Assembly: GCF_014195325.1 (NCBI RefSeq)
Contig: NZ_JACIBK010000010.1
Location: 209,117-273,116 of the forward strand
DNA: 64,000 bases
Direction of reading: 5' to 3'
DNA from: Rhizobium sp. BK650
Lineage (GTDB): Bacteria; Pseudomonadota; Alphaproteobacteria; Rhizobiales; Rhizobiaceae
Position numbers and translations under genes: made by a program. Under the pieces are notes generated by a model. It was given only the letters and a program-made list of their open reading frames with translations, was not told where the DNA came from and searched no databases. Shown here piece by piece: positions 54,375 to 63,912 of the stretch. Positions within the stretch are counted from its first letter, which is position 1, and each line of letters begins with the position of its first letter.

Positions 54375-55285
54375 GTGCTTTAAACCGCCCAGACCTAAAC
54401 GACATCAAGCATGGGAACTGGGTAGATCGTCGTCTGCCACAGGCCTGGCGTCCGTACGCCAGACTTGCGAGACTGGATCGTCCAGTCGGCGTATGGCTTA
54501 CACTCTTCCCTTGCTGGGCGGCGCTTGTTCAGGCATCGCACGGATTTCCTGACCTGGTGCATCTTACCGTGTTTTCGCTTGGCGCTCTGTTGATGAGAAG
54601 CGCTGGTTCGACCGTCAACGATATCGCAGACAGGAAGTTCGACGGTCACGTCGAAAGAACCCGTTTTCGACCGTTGGCAAGCGGGCAGATGAGCGTCCCG
54701 CATGCTGTTCTGTTTCTGGCGGCGCAGCTCGCATTGGCGGCCTCGCTCCTGTCTTTCTTGACGCCTTACACCCGTCTCGTCGCAGTCTGCGTTCTACCGC
54801 TCGTCTTCGTGTACCCCCTTTGCAAGCGTATCACTCATTGGCCCCAGGCCGTCCTCGGGGCGGCATTCAACTGGGGAATGCTGATGGCATGGTCAGAAGT
54901 CGCGGGGGAGATTCCGTTCGGTGCGATCCTCGTGTGGCTCGGAGCCATCACATGGCAAATCGGCTACGACACCGTCTATGGCTACGTCGATATCAATGAC
55001 GACACCCGGCTGGGTCTCAGATCAACAGCGATCTTGTTCGGCGAACGTGGCAAAACCTGGATAGGTGCGTTCTACGCGTTGACTGTCGCTGCATGGTCAA
55101 TCGGTGGGTGGATGGTCGGCATGGGGCCCCTCTACGCTCTTGGCATGGTGGTAATCGCTGCGCATTTAACCTGGCAAACTTTGCGTATCGACCTTTCACG
55201 TCCAGAACTGAGCTACCAACTCTTTCTGGCCAACATCCTTACAGGCGTCCTGCTCGCCATAGCGTCTCTTGCTGGAACGATGTGA
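54371..55285 (+). CDS. ubiA: 4-hydroxybenzoate polyprenyltransferase
   Basis: 304 residues, integral membrane. Attaches a polyprenyl chain to 4-hydroxybenzoate in ubiquinone synthesis. First aspartate-rich motif NDIADRKFDGHVERTRFRPL and second DINDDTRLGLRSTAILFGE are complete, with seven to nine hydrophobic helices around them. No good ribosome binding site precedes ATG 54371. Convergent with the RecD-like helicase gene, stops 55 bases apart. Confidence 0.95.
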   Translation: MSALNRPDLNDIKHGNWVDRRLPQAWRPYARLARLDRPVGVWLTLFPCWAALVQASHGFPDLVHLTVFSLGALLMRSAGSTVNDIADRKFDGHVERTRFRPLASGQMSVPHAVLFLAAQLALAASLLSFLTPYTRLVAVCVLPLVFVYPLCKRITHWPQAVLGAAFNWGMLMAWSEVAGEIPFGAILVWLGAITWQIGYDTVYGYVDINDDTRLGLRSTAILFGERGKTWIGAFYALTVAAWSIGGWMVGMGPLYALGMVVIAAHLTWQTLRIDLSRPELSYQLFLANILTGVLLAIASLAGTM

Positions 55286-55339
55286 CAGCTTATCTGACTC
55301 AGTTACTAACAGCCTGGCCAACGATCCATGTCTCGGCAA

Positions 55340-57628
55340 TCAAATGCCGTCGATCCTCAAGTTGTGCTCGCGATCCAAGGATTTAGGGGACGCAGAGACA
55401 ACCTCGTTGATGAGATCGATGTCGCCGACGAGAACGACGGTCTCTATGCCACGCGTGATGGCGGTGTAGAGCATGGTCCGGTCCAGCAACTTCGACCGGA
55501 CGACGGGGATGATGACCCGCTTGAATGCCGACCCTTGCGCCTTATGGACGCTGATCGCCCAGCCATGGGTAAGCTTCTCAAGGTCGGCTGTCGTGATCGC
55601 GTCTTCAGCGCCGTCGTCGAACCGCACCCAAGCACCTTTGGGATGTGGCTTGGTGATGACGCCCAGAGAGCCGTTCATGAACCCTGCGCAGATCAGATCG
55701 CCCGTGACCCTGTCTACAACAGGCTTTCCTTCCGCGTCGAGTTGAGGGGCCTTAGAGTAATCGTTCTTCAGCCACATGACCTTCGAGCCAACGCTCAGCC
55801 CCCAATCCCCGACGTTGGGCTGCTTGCCCATGTATTCGACCTCGATGGCGCGGTTCAGTTCCTTCGATCCGGCAGGGCCGTTCTTCACTTGCGTGAGTAT
55901 CTGAACGTCCATCTCATGCAGGGCGGTCGTCTTGCCGTAGGCTGGAACCCGACCGCACATGGCGCGGAAGGCAGCGATAGTCTTTGCGGCCAACTCATCT
56001 TTCGACGCTGGGAAGAGATAGACGCCGGGTGTCAGCGCAACATTCGGATCGAAGCGCCGGAGACCGACCGCCTTTCCGGTGCGCACGGCGGATGCAACGG
56101 CAGGAATGCCAGTGGCGTCGTCCTGACGGTGAACGATGTCCAAGGTGACAGAGGGTATTCCCGTCGCCTTCACCATGGTGTGGAAGGGCAGGCCGGGACC
56201 GATGGGCGGAAGCTGGCCGGGGTCACCAATGAAGATCAGATTGACCTCGATGGGCAACTGAGCGAGCACCCGGTAGATCGACGGGGTATCGAGCATCGAG
56301 GACTCGTCGAAGATGACGGTTCCCGCCTCGATACGACGCCCGGCATCCTCGATGTCGTGCACCAAGCGCGACAGGGTGCTCGCGGGGCGACCTGTCGCCT
56401 CGCTGATCCGCCTGACGGCGCGGCCCGCCAGAGCCACTTGCAGGTGTTCGACGCCATGGCGCTGCGCAGCCGGAAGACTGTCCCGGATGGCTTCCAAGGC
56501 GGCAAGGATCGCCCGGACGACTGTCGTCTTACCCGTGCCAGCTCCGCCGCTGATCACGCCGACGCCGCAGGTGGTAGCCATGAAGACCGCCTCGCGCTGC
56601 GCATCGGTCAAGGCGTAGCCGATTTCTTCCTCGACCTTGGCCATCGCGTCGACAACCAGCTTGCCGTCGAATCCCGGAACTTCGCGACCGATGCGCTCGC
56701 CGACTTGTCGAGCGACCTCTTCCTCCATGAACCGACAGGCTCTCGACTGAAGAAGGTCGGGTGACGGCGACAGCACGCGACCGTTGGCCAAGGCCAGATC
56801 GATGGCAGTCGCCGGATCGCCGGACCAAGGTGCGAGCAGGCGTTTCACCAGAGGCTTCAGGACCGGGGAAGGGGAGGCCATGTTCCCTGCCCGGAAGCGG
56901 ATGGCCAACGCCTCCTCGACGGCGGCCGTCAGCCGCCTCGGGTCGTAGAGGGCGACGCCCAGCCCCAACGCTCGCGCGTCGACATCCTTCCACGGCTCCA
57001 GCAATGTCATCGAGTACGGGTCGGCCTTGATACGGTCGATGGCTCCGCTACCCCAGACGCGGGCGGCAGCACCAGCCACACGAGGCGAGACGCCGTACCG
57101 ATCCAGCCAGCGGAAGATTTCTACCTCCTCGGCAAGCATGCCGAACCCGTCGATGATAGCGACGGCTCGATCCGCGCCCACGACCTCCGCGAGCGCCTTC
57201 AGGTCGCGATCCCGGATGATGTCGTAGATGGTCTCGCCGAAGCGATCCCAGACCCTCTCCGCCGTCGCCCAGCCGATACCTACGAAGCGCTTGTCGGTAG
57301 CAAGGTGGCGGATGATCGCCCGCCCCTTGGTGACGAGGGGCATGGCCACCTCGGCATGGAGTTGCGGACCATATTCTGGGTGGAGTTGGATCGAGCCTGT
57401 GACGCGCCACGTCTCGCCAACGGCCGGATCACGCGGCGATCTTTTGGAAAGAACGAGGGCACGGCGGAGCTGCTCGGTCTCGTCGCGACCAATGATGACA
57501 TGGTCGCCGAACCGGCTGGCATGGACAGACGTGATAGACAGCTCCCAGGAAGACTGCTCAGAACGCTCACCAAGGACCAGGAACGTCTGCCCCTCTGCGC
57601 CACCCCGTCGTTGATTGGCCCCTGCCAT
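55340..57628 (-). CDS. RecD-like superfamily 1 DNA helicase
   Basis: About 762 residues. N-terminal OB-like and helix-hairpin-helix-like part (residues 1-330), then Walker A GGAGTGKTTVVRAI, Walker B VIFDESSML, motif III GDPGQLPPIGPGLP, motif V AISVHKAQGSAFKRVI and motif VI YTAITRG. The layout matches RecD2/YrrC, a 5'-3' DNA helicase, rather than the RecD subunit of RecBCD; no recB or recC is nearby. ATG 57628 has GGAGAG upstream; GTG 57658 is possible. It sits 140 bases downstream of the recombinase operon on the same strand and may assist the element's transfer or excision. Confidence 0.88.
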   Translation of the reverse strand: MAGANQRRGGAEGQTFLVLGERSEQSSWELSITSVHASRFGDHVIIGRDETEQLRRALVLSKRSPRDPAVGETWRVTGSIQLHPEYGPQLHAEVAMPLVTKGRAIIRHLATDKRFVGIGWATAERVWDRFGETIYDIIRDRDLKALAEVVGADRAVAIIDGFGMLAEEVEIFRWLDRYGVSPRVAGAAARVWGSGAIDRIKADPYSMTLLEPWKDVDARALGLGVALYDPRRLTAAVEEALAIRFRAGNMASPSPVLKPLVKRLLAPWSGDPATAIDLALANGRVLSPSPDLLQSRACRFMEEEVARQVGERIGREVPGFDGKLVVDAMAKVEEEIGYALTDAQREAVFMATTCGVGVISGGAGTGKTTVVRAILAALEAIRDSLPAAQRHGVEHLQVALAGRAVRRISEATGRPASTLSRLVHDIEDAGRRIEAGTVIFDESSMLDTPSIYRVLAQLPIEVNLIFIGDPGQLPPIGPGLPFHTMVKATGIPSVTLDIVHRQDDATGIPAVASAVRTGKAVGLRRFDPNVALTPGVYLFPASKDELAAKTIAAFRAMCGRVPAYGKTTALHEMDVQILTQVKNGPAGSKELNRAIEVEYMGKQPNVGDWGLSVGSKVMWLKNDYSKAPQLDAEGKPVVDRVTGDLICAGFMNGSLGVITKPHPKGAWVRFDDGAEDAITTADLEKLTHGWAISVHKAQGSAFKRVIIPVVRSKLLDRTMLYTAITRGIETVVLVGDIDLINEVVSASPKSLDREHNLRIDGI

Positions 57629-57767
57629 GGGCTCTGGCTCTCCGTTCACTGCGGCCACCCACGACGTGCCGTCGCGGGTCCCTGTGCCTCATTCACTGCG
57701 ATCCAGCTCCCATGGCCTGTCGGGGCCACGACGGCGCGGCTCCGAGGACCAGACTTCAAACACCCAA

Positions 57768-58178
57768 TCATGGAAGTCTCCCAGTCTCGGCGATCACCGC
57801 GCTCAATCGCTTCAAGCGGTCCAGATCGCGGCGAAGCGAGGCGTTCTCCGCCTTCAGCCGAAGGTTCTCTTCCTCCAGAGCCATCTGATTGCCATCGACC
57901 TTGGCCTTCTGGTCGCGGTCCGCTTCCGCCTGTTCGAGGCGCGTCAGGTTGGCCTTGCGATCACGGTCGTCGGCATTGCCCAGGATTTCGGCGCAGCGGG
58001 GATTGGTGCGGAACACCTGACGGTCGAAGCCGCAGGCCTTGGCAATGGCGCTCTTGTTCAGCTCGATGCCGCCGTAACGGGGCAGCGGTTGGTCCCCGAG
58101 GTTCTCAAGGTATTCTTGGAGAGCATCGACGTGCTCCTGCGCGACCTCGACGCCACTCTTTCCCGTTCCTCGCGCCAT
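57768..58178 (-). CDS. Small DNA-binding/coiled-coil protein of recombinase operon
   Basis: 136 residues. A helix-turn-helix-like part (LNKSAIAKACGFDRQVFRTN) is followed by a long coiled coil (MALEEENLRLKAENASLRRD). This shape is like the TnpC/DUF6262-type proteins that accompany Tn554-like recombinase pairs, a comparison by shape only. Its start shares one base with the stop of the gene before it (TGATG). Confidence 0.7.
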   Translation of the reverse strand: MARGTGKSGVEVAQEHVDALQEYLENLGDQPLPRYGGIELNKSAIAKACGFDRQVFRTNPRCAEILGNADDRDRKANLTRLEQAEADRDQKAKVDGNQMALEEENLRLKAENASLRRDLDRLKRLSAVIAETGRLP

Positions 58179-58633
58179 CAGGTGTCCCTCCGGGACGAGA
58201 GGGTGATGACGTTGACCTCGGGAAGGCTACGCATTTCTTCCAGCCGATCAACGGTGGCCTGATATCTTTCGAAGAAGCGCTTCCATGTCGCGAAGCCACC
58301 CATTTCGGTGACCGCAAGGATCATGGCACGGTGAGAAGCGATCAACAGCTCCTTGTCGGCCTGCAACTGCGCGATCTCCGCATTCTTCATCGCCACCAGC
58401 TTCTCCAGTTCTGTGCGGGACTTTTTACTGGATCGATTGACCGCTGTCCGGATAGTTTCCTGCTTGTTGATCGCGGCTTTGACCATCCCGTGGCGAGCGT
58501 CGTTGCGGGTGATGTCGGTGGCATGCTTGAAGACGCCATCGCTCCGCCTGCATACGGCGCGGACGGTAATGTCCTCGTCCTCGGCGATCATCGCCTCCAG
58601 CAGTTCCTCCAGGACTTGGCTCTTATCAATCAT
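58178..58633 (-). CDS. Small coiled-coil protein of recombinase operon
   Basis: 151 residues. N-terminal ITVRAVCRRSDGVFKHATDI and a central coiled coil (RTELEKLVAMKNAEIAQLQA). No catalytic motif seen. Overlaps the preceding 786-residue recombinase gene by eight bases, so it is translated with it. It may be an accessory DNA-binding protein for recombination. Confidence 0.7.
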   Translation of the reverse strand: MIDKSQVLEELLEAMIAEDEDITVRAVCRRSDGVFKHATDITRNDARHGMVKAAINKQETIRTAVNRSSKKSRTELEKLVAMKNAEIAQLQADKELLIASHRAMILAVTEMGGFATWKRFFERYQATVDRLEEMRSLPEVNVITLSSRRDT

Positions 58634-60986
58634 CGAGGTCCCTCAGGCGCTTCATCGTGTCGATAATGGTTGTGCCAGCCTTCTGCTCGGCCGTCATGGA
58701 CAGGTCGGTTCCATCAGGGAAGACCTGCATTCCCGGTTCCGTGCCGAGCGCCCTCACGATGTTTTCGTAGCGAATGCGTGCGTGGGTGAGCTGGTTCGCC
58801 CATCCGATGTTGCGCCGGTCCTCGGGCAACGCCTCTAAGGTGATGATCACCTTGGCGAACCTGTCCCGCATGCGTTCGAGGTTTTCCTGCTCGCTGACGA
58901 CGTTCGTTCTCGCCAGGTGGAGACACCCATTGAAGCATTCGAGATGCTTGGGACAGGGGTCGCTGGTGAAGCTGTTCATGCACAGCCCGTATGGCGTTAC
59001 ATGGAGTCCGTCTGCCTCTGCATTCAGATAGTCGAAGGCCGCCTCGTCACCGTATTCCCGCTGGACGCGGCGGAACTCGTCGACGACAGGGCCTCGGGCC
59101 TTGTTCGCTGAGATCAGCTTGAAGACCTGCAGCGCCTTGTCACCGAGCCGCTCTTCAGCTTCCGGCGGAAGATCGATATCGGCAAGGTCCTCGGCAAGGC
59201 TACGATGGTCGTAGACGTGGCTCTGCTGGACGCTGCGTCGGTTGAACTTTTTGGTGATGATCGTGTCGGCGACACCAAGTCGGAACAACTCGGTGTTCTG
59301 GAGATGGCGAACGGCATGCGTCTTCATCTTGAATGAGCGATCTTCCTCAGTCTGACCGTACCTAGCGAAGATGCACGTGGTGCCGCTGTAGCCTCCAAGA
59401 ATATTCTTCAGGTCTTCGACATCCAGGCGTCCGACAGCAGAATACAGGGTTGTGTCCAGAACACCGTCATTGCGCCCCTCGATCAAGTTTCTAACCGGCA
59501 GGACGAACATTAGCTCATGGGGATACAGCAGAGTGCCATCGGTCGTCGTCGTCGGATTAATGTCAGAGAGTTTAGTGGCGCGGTTATCGCGGATGTGGCA
59601 CTCTACATCGCCGACCCGGATATATGCCGATTGCCAGTCGATCCGCCCATCCAGCGGCATGCCGGATGCAGTCCGTACAGGAATTTGCCTCTGCGCAGGG
59701 TTCGTCCAGAAGGCCGAGAGACCGCGCTGCTTTCGTTCGGCTTGTATGCGTCGGATTTCGACGAGGATCGATGGGTCGTAACTCCTGCGGTAGGCTTGCA
59801 ACAACTCCGGCGGGAGATCGACTTCCGTGAAGACAGCGTTACCCGTCATTCGAACGTACATCTCTGACGCAGGGACGAGTGCATCCTCGTCAAACTCCGG
59901 AAAGATACGCCCGGTCTCCGTTTGCTGCTTCAATCGTTTCCGTAGAGGTGCGGTGATCTTCTCGACGTGATCGAGAGTTTCAACGAGAATCTCTTCGAAC
60001 ATCGGCGGGACGTGCTGGGTATTCTCGTAAAATGACAGCCCGTCCTCTCGCTCGTCATCTTCCTGTTTTTCGGCAAAGTGCCTGATCATCAAGGAGCGTG
60101 AGAGCCCGCCTCTCTCCCCAGCCGGACGACCGTCGGCATCCATGTATTCGCGCCACCTTCGCCAGTCTAAAGGCAGACGGGCGGTTTCACCGATCCGGAA
60201 GCCCATTATGATCTGAACCCTGAATGCCGCGAACCGGATGGCATCCGAGAAGGTGCGGGGCGTCTCTGTGAACACGATGCGAACTAACTCCCAGAACGCT
60301 CGCTCGTCGGGAAGCTTTGCGGCCGATTTTCTCTCGGCGAGAGATCGGCGAAGGCCGTCCTTTCCACCATGAGCATTCTGCTTCTTGCGAAGGGTCTCCG
60401 CTTGTTGCTGGGCGGAGAGAGATTCATTGGTTGCGTAGGGATGACAAAACCGCACGAGCGCCGGGGTATCCGCGAGCTTCTGACCGTCAACGATAGTCCG
60501 TATTGTTGTAGCGAAGTCCAGCGCCAGCTTGCCGGACTCAGCCGACTGGAGGACCGCATTATAGGCTTGCTGAACCTGATCCGGCGTGATGGCCCAAGGA
60601 GGAGTATCCTCGGCAGCAGGTGCGAGCCGTCTGATGCCCTGGGCGACCTGCATAGCACTTAATGGTTTGGTCTTACGCACAAAGAGCTGATGAACGAAGA
60701 TCGCGAGGTAAAGGTCGCGCCAGTGCTGGGTCATCGGGCGTGCGACTAGAAGCGACTGCCCCATTCGTTCCCTAATTTCGTTCAACTTTTGGAACGCGAC
60801 GGGGTCGACTCCAATCTGCCCCAGCCAGAGGGTCGGAGGTGGCAGCATGCCAACAAGCTCGGTCAAGTTCCATCTGGTATCCTTGCTGACCTTTCCCTGA
60901 TCGTCGCAAACAAGGTCCCAGACCAACCCGCGTTCGGCGGCCAACGACTTGGCCGTCGCGATATACTCGACGTAGAAAGGGTTCAT
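58626..60986 (-). CDS. Large tyrosine recombinase-like protein
   Basis: 786 residues, far longer than a usual integrase (300-400). The tyrosine-recombinase box is visible: first Arg in IIMGFRIGETARLPLDW, His-x-x-Arg in MKTHAVRHLQNTEL, and the nucleophile Tyr in QQSHVYDHRSLAED. The C-terminal part has a cysteine cluster (CMNSFTSDPCPKHLECFNGC) that probably binds zinc. Its start overlaps the previous gene's stop by four bases (ATGA). Third recombinase of the operon. Confidence 0.85.
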   Translation of the reverse strand: MNPFYVEYIATAKSLAAERGLVWDLVCDDQGKVSKDTRWNLTELVGMLPPPTLWLGQIGVDPVAFQKLNEIRERMGQSLLVARPMTQHWRDLYLAIFVHQLFVRKTKPLSAMQVAQGIRRLAPAAEDTPPWAITPDQVQQAYNAVLQSAESGKLALDFATTIRTIVDGQKLADTPALVRFCHPYATNESLSAQQQAETLRKKQNAHGGKDGLRRSLAERKSAAKLPDERAFWELVRIVFTETPRTFSDAIRFAAFRVQIIMGFRIGETARLPLDWRRWREYMDADGRPAGERGGLSRSLMIRHFAEKQEDDEREDGLSFYENTQHVPPMFEEILVETLDHVEKITAPLRKRLKQQTETGRIFPEFDEDALVPASEMYVRMTGNAVFTEVDLPPELLQAYRRSYDPSILVEIRRIQAERKQRGLSAFWTNPAQRQIPVRTASGMPLDGRIDWQSAYIRVGDVECHIRDNRATKLSDINPTTTTDGTLLYPHELMFVLPVRNLIEGRNDGVLDTTLYSAVGRLDVEDLKNILGGYSGTTCIFARYGQTEEDRSFKMKTHAVRHLQNTELFRLGVADTIITKKFNRRSVQQSHVYDHRSLAEDLADIDLPPEAEERLGDKALQVFKLISANKARGPVVDEFRRVQREYGDEAAFDYLNAEADGLHVTPYGLCMNSFTSDPCPKHLECFNGCLHLARTNVVSEQENLERMRDRFAKVIITLEALPEDRRNIGWANQLTHARIRYENIVRALGTEPGMQVFPDGTDLSMTAEQKAGTTIIDTMKRLRDLDD

Positions 60987-62521
60987 TCGCGATCCTCTCC
61001 AGTCTGATTTGCTCTCAGCTCCTCTACCACGCGACGCACAGCGTCGAGGGTGCCTTTGAGCTGGCCATAGGCAGGAGACTGCTGATTGTTACGCGATGCA
61101 GACGCAAACTCGACGACGACCGGACGAAAGCTTTCGAGGACCTCTTCATGGATTTCAGGTTCGCCAAGCGGCATAAACTGAGAGCAGGTATAACAGGCCA
61201 GAACCGGGTTCTTCGTGCAGAGGCTTTGGCCCAGACCACAGCCGCCGATCCCGGCAATGGGAACGCCATGCGGAACGCCTCCAATTTGTTGGTCGGACGG
61301 AAGGCCCAGTAGCATTGCCTTGTCGATGGTCTTGGTTTTTGCGATCTTCGCCAGGTTCGAATAGATCGGCGATATGGCCAGGGCCTCATTGATCCTCTGT
61401 GCCTGGGCGGGCGACTTGTCGAAGTAGACGTTGGCGATGCGGTCGCTCGTTTGGCCCATGAATTCAGTTAGACCGGCATGGGAGATGCCGCCGTCGGCGA
61501 GGCGTTGCGCGGCCGTGTGCCTTAGGTCGGTTGGCGACCAAGCATCGCCAGTCAGTTCCTCGGTCAACTCCATAATCGCGGCGCTGACGCCGCCAGGTGT
61601 CAGACCAAACAGGAGGCGAGGGGGCACCCCTTTCTCTGGCAAGAGCACTCCTGCGTCACGCCTCCTGACCAGTTCGATGAAGAGCGGCCCCCATTCGCGC
61701 TTGACCTTTCGGGTGATACGGATTCGCTTATTGTTGTCCTGCTGCTTGATGATGGAGACGGCTACATGCACCGCGCCCGTCGAGAAGAGCCGGACATCGG
61801 CCAGCTCTATCCGGGCGATCTGGCCCGGCCGGAATGCATACTGGAACGACATCATTAGTAGGCAGACGTCGCGGAGTTCGTCGTTGTCCAGTGAAGACGG
61901 CTCACTGGTCAGCTTTTCGCACATGCTGTCGATGTGGTTGACGATCATGGCCTGCTGATCGAGCGGCAGGAAGCAATCACCAACACGGACGATGCGGTAC
62001 TTATCGACTTTCGGGCTCTTCAGCCCCCGGATGATAGAGGCCGCAGAGGGTGACCAATGGCCGATATTCAGACGGCAAAGTGAGTGCAAGGCTGTCCGCA
62101 AAGCCCAGCTCTCATCCGCCTTCACGTTTGATAAAACCTGAACCGACCAGTGCGCCCGACTGTCGAACGGTGACGATGCAAACAGATATGCTACTGGTTC
62201 AAGGCCGCATCGAGATATGTATCTGAGAACATTCGAGGCCTTTATGACCACGGTTGTTGGGTCGAGGCGCTGGAACCAGTCGACTACCACATGTTTCATA
62301 ATGATGTTCAGGGCACCGAACGCGTCAAAATCGATGAATCGTTCAAGACCATCCACGAAGATCGGGACTCTAGTGCTCGATGAGATGTCATGGATCGTTT
62401 TCGTATCGTCATCGAAGTCGTCGTAGTATCTGACGACAGTAGGGAGTGGGGGCAGGCTGGCGGATAGCCTCCTCACATCGTCAAGACCGCCCAACCCCAA
62501 ATTCAACGCGGCTGTTATCAA
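60983..62521 (-). CDS. Tyrosine recombinase with C-terminal cysteine cluster
   Basis: 512 residues. First Arg in YAFRPGQIARIEL, DLRHTAAQRL (the usual first His is Thr), and the nucleophile Tyr in IANVYFDKSP. The C-terminus GGCGLGQSLCTKNPVLACYT with a further Cys is the zinc-like tail also seen in Tn554-type TnpB. The start is a TTG at 62521 that overlaps the previous stop (TTGA), so translation is coupled. Second recombinase of the operon. Confidence 0.88.
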   Translation of the reverse strand: MITAALNLGLGGLDDVRRLSASLPPLPTVVRYYDDFDDDTKTIHDISSSTRVPIFVDGLERFIDFDAFGALNIIMKHVVVDWFQRLDPTTVVIKASNVLRYISRCGLEPVAYLFASSPFDSRAHWSVQVLSNVKADESWALRTALHSLCRLNIGHWSPSAASIIRGLKSPKVDKYRIVRVGDCFLPLDQQAMIVNHIDSMCEKLTSEPSSLDNDELRDVCLLMMSFQYAFRPGQIARIELADVRLFSTGAVHVAVSIIKQQDNNKRIRITRKVKREWGPLFIELVRRRDAGVLLPEKGVPPRLLFGLTPGGVSAAIMELTEELTGDAWSPTDLRHTAAQRLADGGISHAGLTEFMGQTSDRIANVYFDKSPAQAQRINEALAISPIYSNLAKIAKTKTIDKAMLLGLPSDQQIGGVPHGVPIAGIGGCGLGQSLCTKNPVLACYTCSQFMPLGEPEIHEEVLESFRPVVVEFASASRNNQQSPAYGQLKGTLDAVRRVVEELRANQTGEDRE

Positions 62522-63729
62522 TTTTCCCTCTCAGGATTGATGCCTCTCAAGGCGGTCACGAACGTATCGAATTTCTCGTCCCAAACCTCGGCCATGGTGG
62601 TTTCGAAGTATGCTTTGGCGTAGAGACGTGGCATGTTGGATGTCTTCGACCATCCAAAGAACACCCGCAGCTTTTCCTGTGCCTTATCGATGTCGAGGCC
62701 AGCGTCCTGGTACCGCTTCATGCGCACTACGGCTGACGTATGGCGGAGATCGTGGCAGGAAACGCCTTGAAGCCCTTGTTTCAACAATGATCTTTTGGCC
62801 GTGTCGGACAGTGCCTCTGTGGCTACCTCGAAGATTTCATTGAACGACCGCAGGGACAAAGGTCTGGCCTTCTGCGACATCAGAAGCTGGGGATGATACA
62901 CCCGGCCACGATAGTTCTTTCGGTATCGTTGTTCGACCTCGATCATCTCAAGCGAGAGCGGAAGCTGGCGACGGGACGGGGCAGTTTTCAACCCTGGTTG
63001 CTCATAGCGTGGATCACCGTCATCGGTCTCCTCGACGTCAAGCCAGTGGACCGTTTTCCCCACCACCGGATCAAAGTCCTCTTTGAACGAACTGGTGTGC
63101 AGGAGTGCAGCCTCACCACGGCGCAGACCGAGGCGGAGCAGCAGCATGAAGATCAGCAAGTTACGCCAGCGCAACGCCTCGGTCTTAAAGGGATTGCGTG
63201 GTGATTCTGGGTTGAAGATTTCGTACAGGTCTTCGACCACCATCGGCGGCAACGCTCGGACGGGCGGCGCAGGCTTCTCCGGATTTGGTGCAAGCTGGCG
63301 GTAGAGCGTATCGAGCCGCAGGAGCTTTGCTTCCATCTCGGAGGCCCGAACGCCGGAAGCATTTCCGGCATATCGGAGCATGTCGGTCACGAAGCTGATC
63401 GCCGACGTCCAGGTGGACGTCTTGTCAATATTGGCGACGGCGGCCTCGTTCCGAAGCTGGGCCAGGAACCCAACGAGGCAGTCTTCTAGCGCATCGGCGT
63501 CGGCCTCGGCAATCAGCCGGTCAAGGCAGTCGCGTCCATGCTGGCGCTCGACGGCAGCATAAAGCCTGTCCAACGCGGCAAGATGTTTTCGTCTGGTTGA
63601 AGGCTCGATGCTCGTCTTGAGCACGTCCGACCAGACCGTCGCCCAGAAGCGTGGGACGCCGGACGGCCCAACGCTGGCCATGCCTGAGAGCGTCTGCGGT
63701 ATCGATGACGAAGCAAGATTGATTGGCAT
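62518..63729 (-). CDS. Tyrosine recombinase/integrase
   Basis: 403 residues with the standard phage-integrase fold: N-terminal SAM-like core-binding domain (about 20-120), first Arg in RLGLRRGEAALLH, HDLRHTSAVVRMKRY with His-x-x-Arg, Trp in FFGWSKTS at the second His position, and the nucleophile Tyr in RLYAKAYFE. First gene of the six-gene minus-strand unit; its promoter should lie in 63730-63900, where repeats occur. Confidence 0.93.
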   Translation of the reverse strand: MPINLASSSIPQTLSGMASVGPSGVPRFWATVWSDVLKTSIEPSTRRKHLAALDRLYAAVERQHGRDCLDRLIAEADADALEDCLVGFLAQLRNEAAVANIDKTSTWTSAISFVTDMLRYAGNASGVRASEMEAKLLRLDTLYRQLAPNPEKPAPPVRALPPMVVEDLYEIFNPESPRNPFKTEALRWRNLLIFMLLLRLGLRRGEAALLHTSSFKEDFDPVVGKTVHWLDVEETDDGDPRYEQPGLKTAPSRRQLPLSLEMIEVEQRYRKNYRGRVYHPQLLMSQKARPLSLRSFNEIFEVATEALSDTAKRSLLKQGLQGVSCHDLRHTSAVVRMKRYQDAGLDIDKAQEKLRVFFGWSKTSNMPRLYAKAYFETTMAEVWDEKFDTFVTALRGINPEREN

Positions 63730-63776
63730 GGAAACTCGCGATCAAAGTCGGGACCGAACTTTCCATACCCACGGTT

Positions 63777-63869
63777 AAAAGCAACACCCGTAACCGCTCT
63801 TTATCGAAGAAATCCACAATGACGTAAACAGCGGTTTAAGGCCAAAAAGCAACACTGCCAAAACCGCTC
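63777..63869. repeat. Direct and inverted repeats upstream of the recombinase operon
   Basis: Two imperfect direct copies starting AAAAGCAACAC and ending AACCGCTC, at 63777-63799 and 63845-63869, with an inverted AGCGGTTT at 63830-63837 between them. They precede the first recombinase gene and could be recombinase binding or attachment-site sequences, or an operator. Confidence 0.55.
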
Positions 63870-63912
63870 GGGTGTTCCATAAGATAGATTATGCGATCTT
63901 AGCCTTGTAGCC

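Noticed and set aside
55340..63729. Calling the recombinase operon a classical recombinase-in-trio (RIT) element
   Set aside because: The protein sizes (403, 512, 786) and extra partner genes differ from typical RIT elements, and no flanking inverted repeats were identified.
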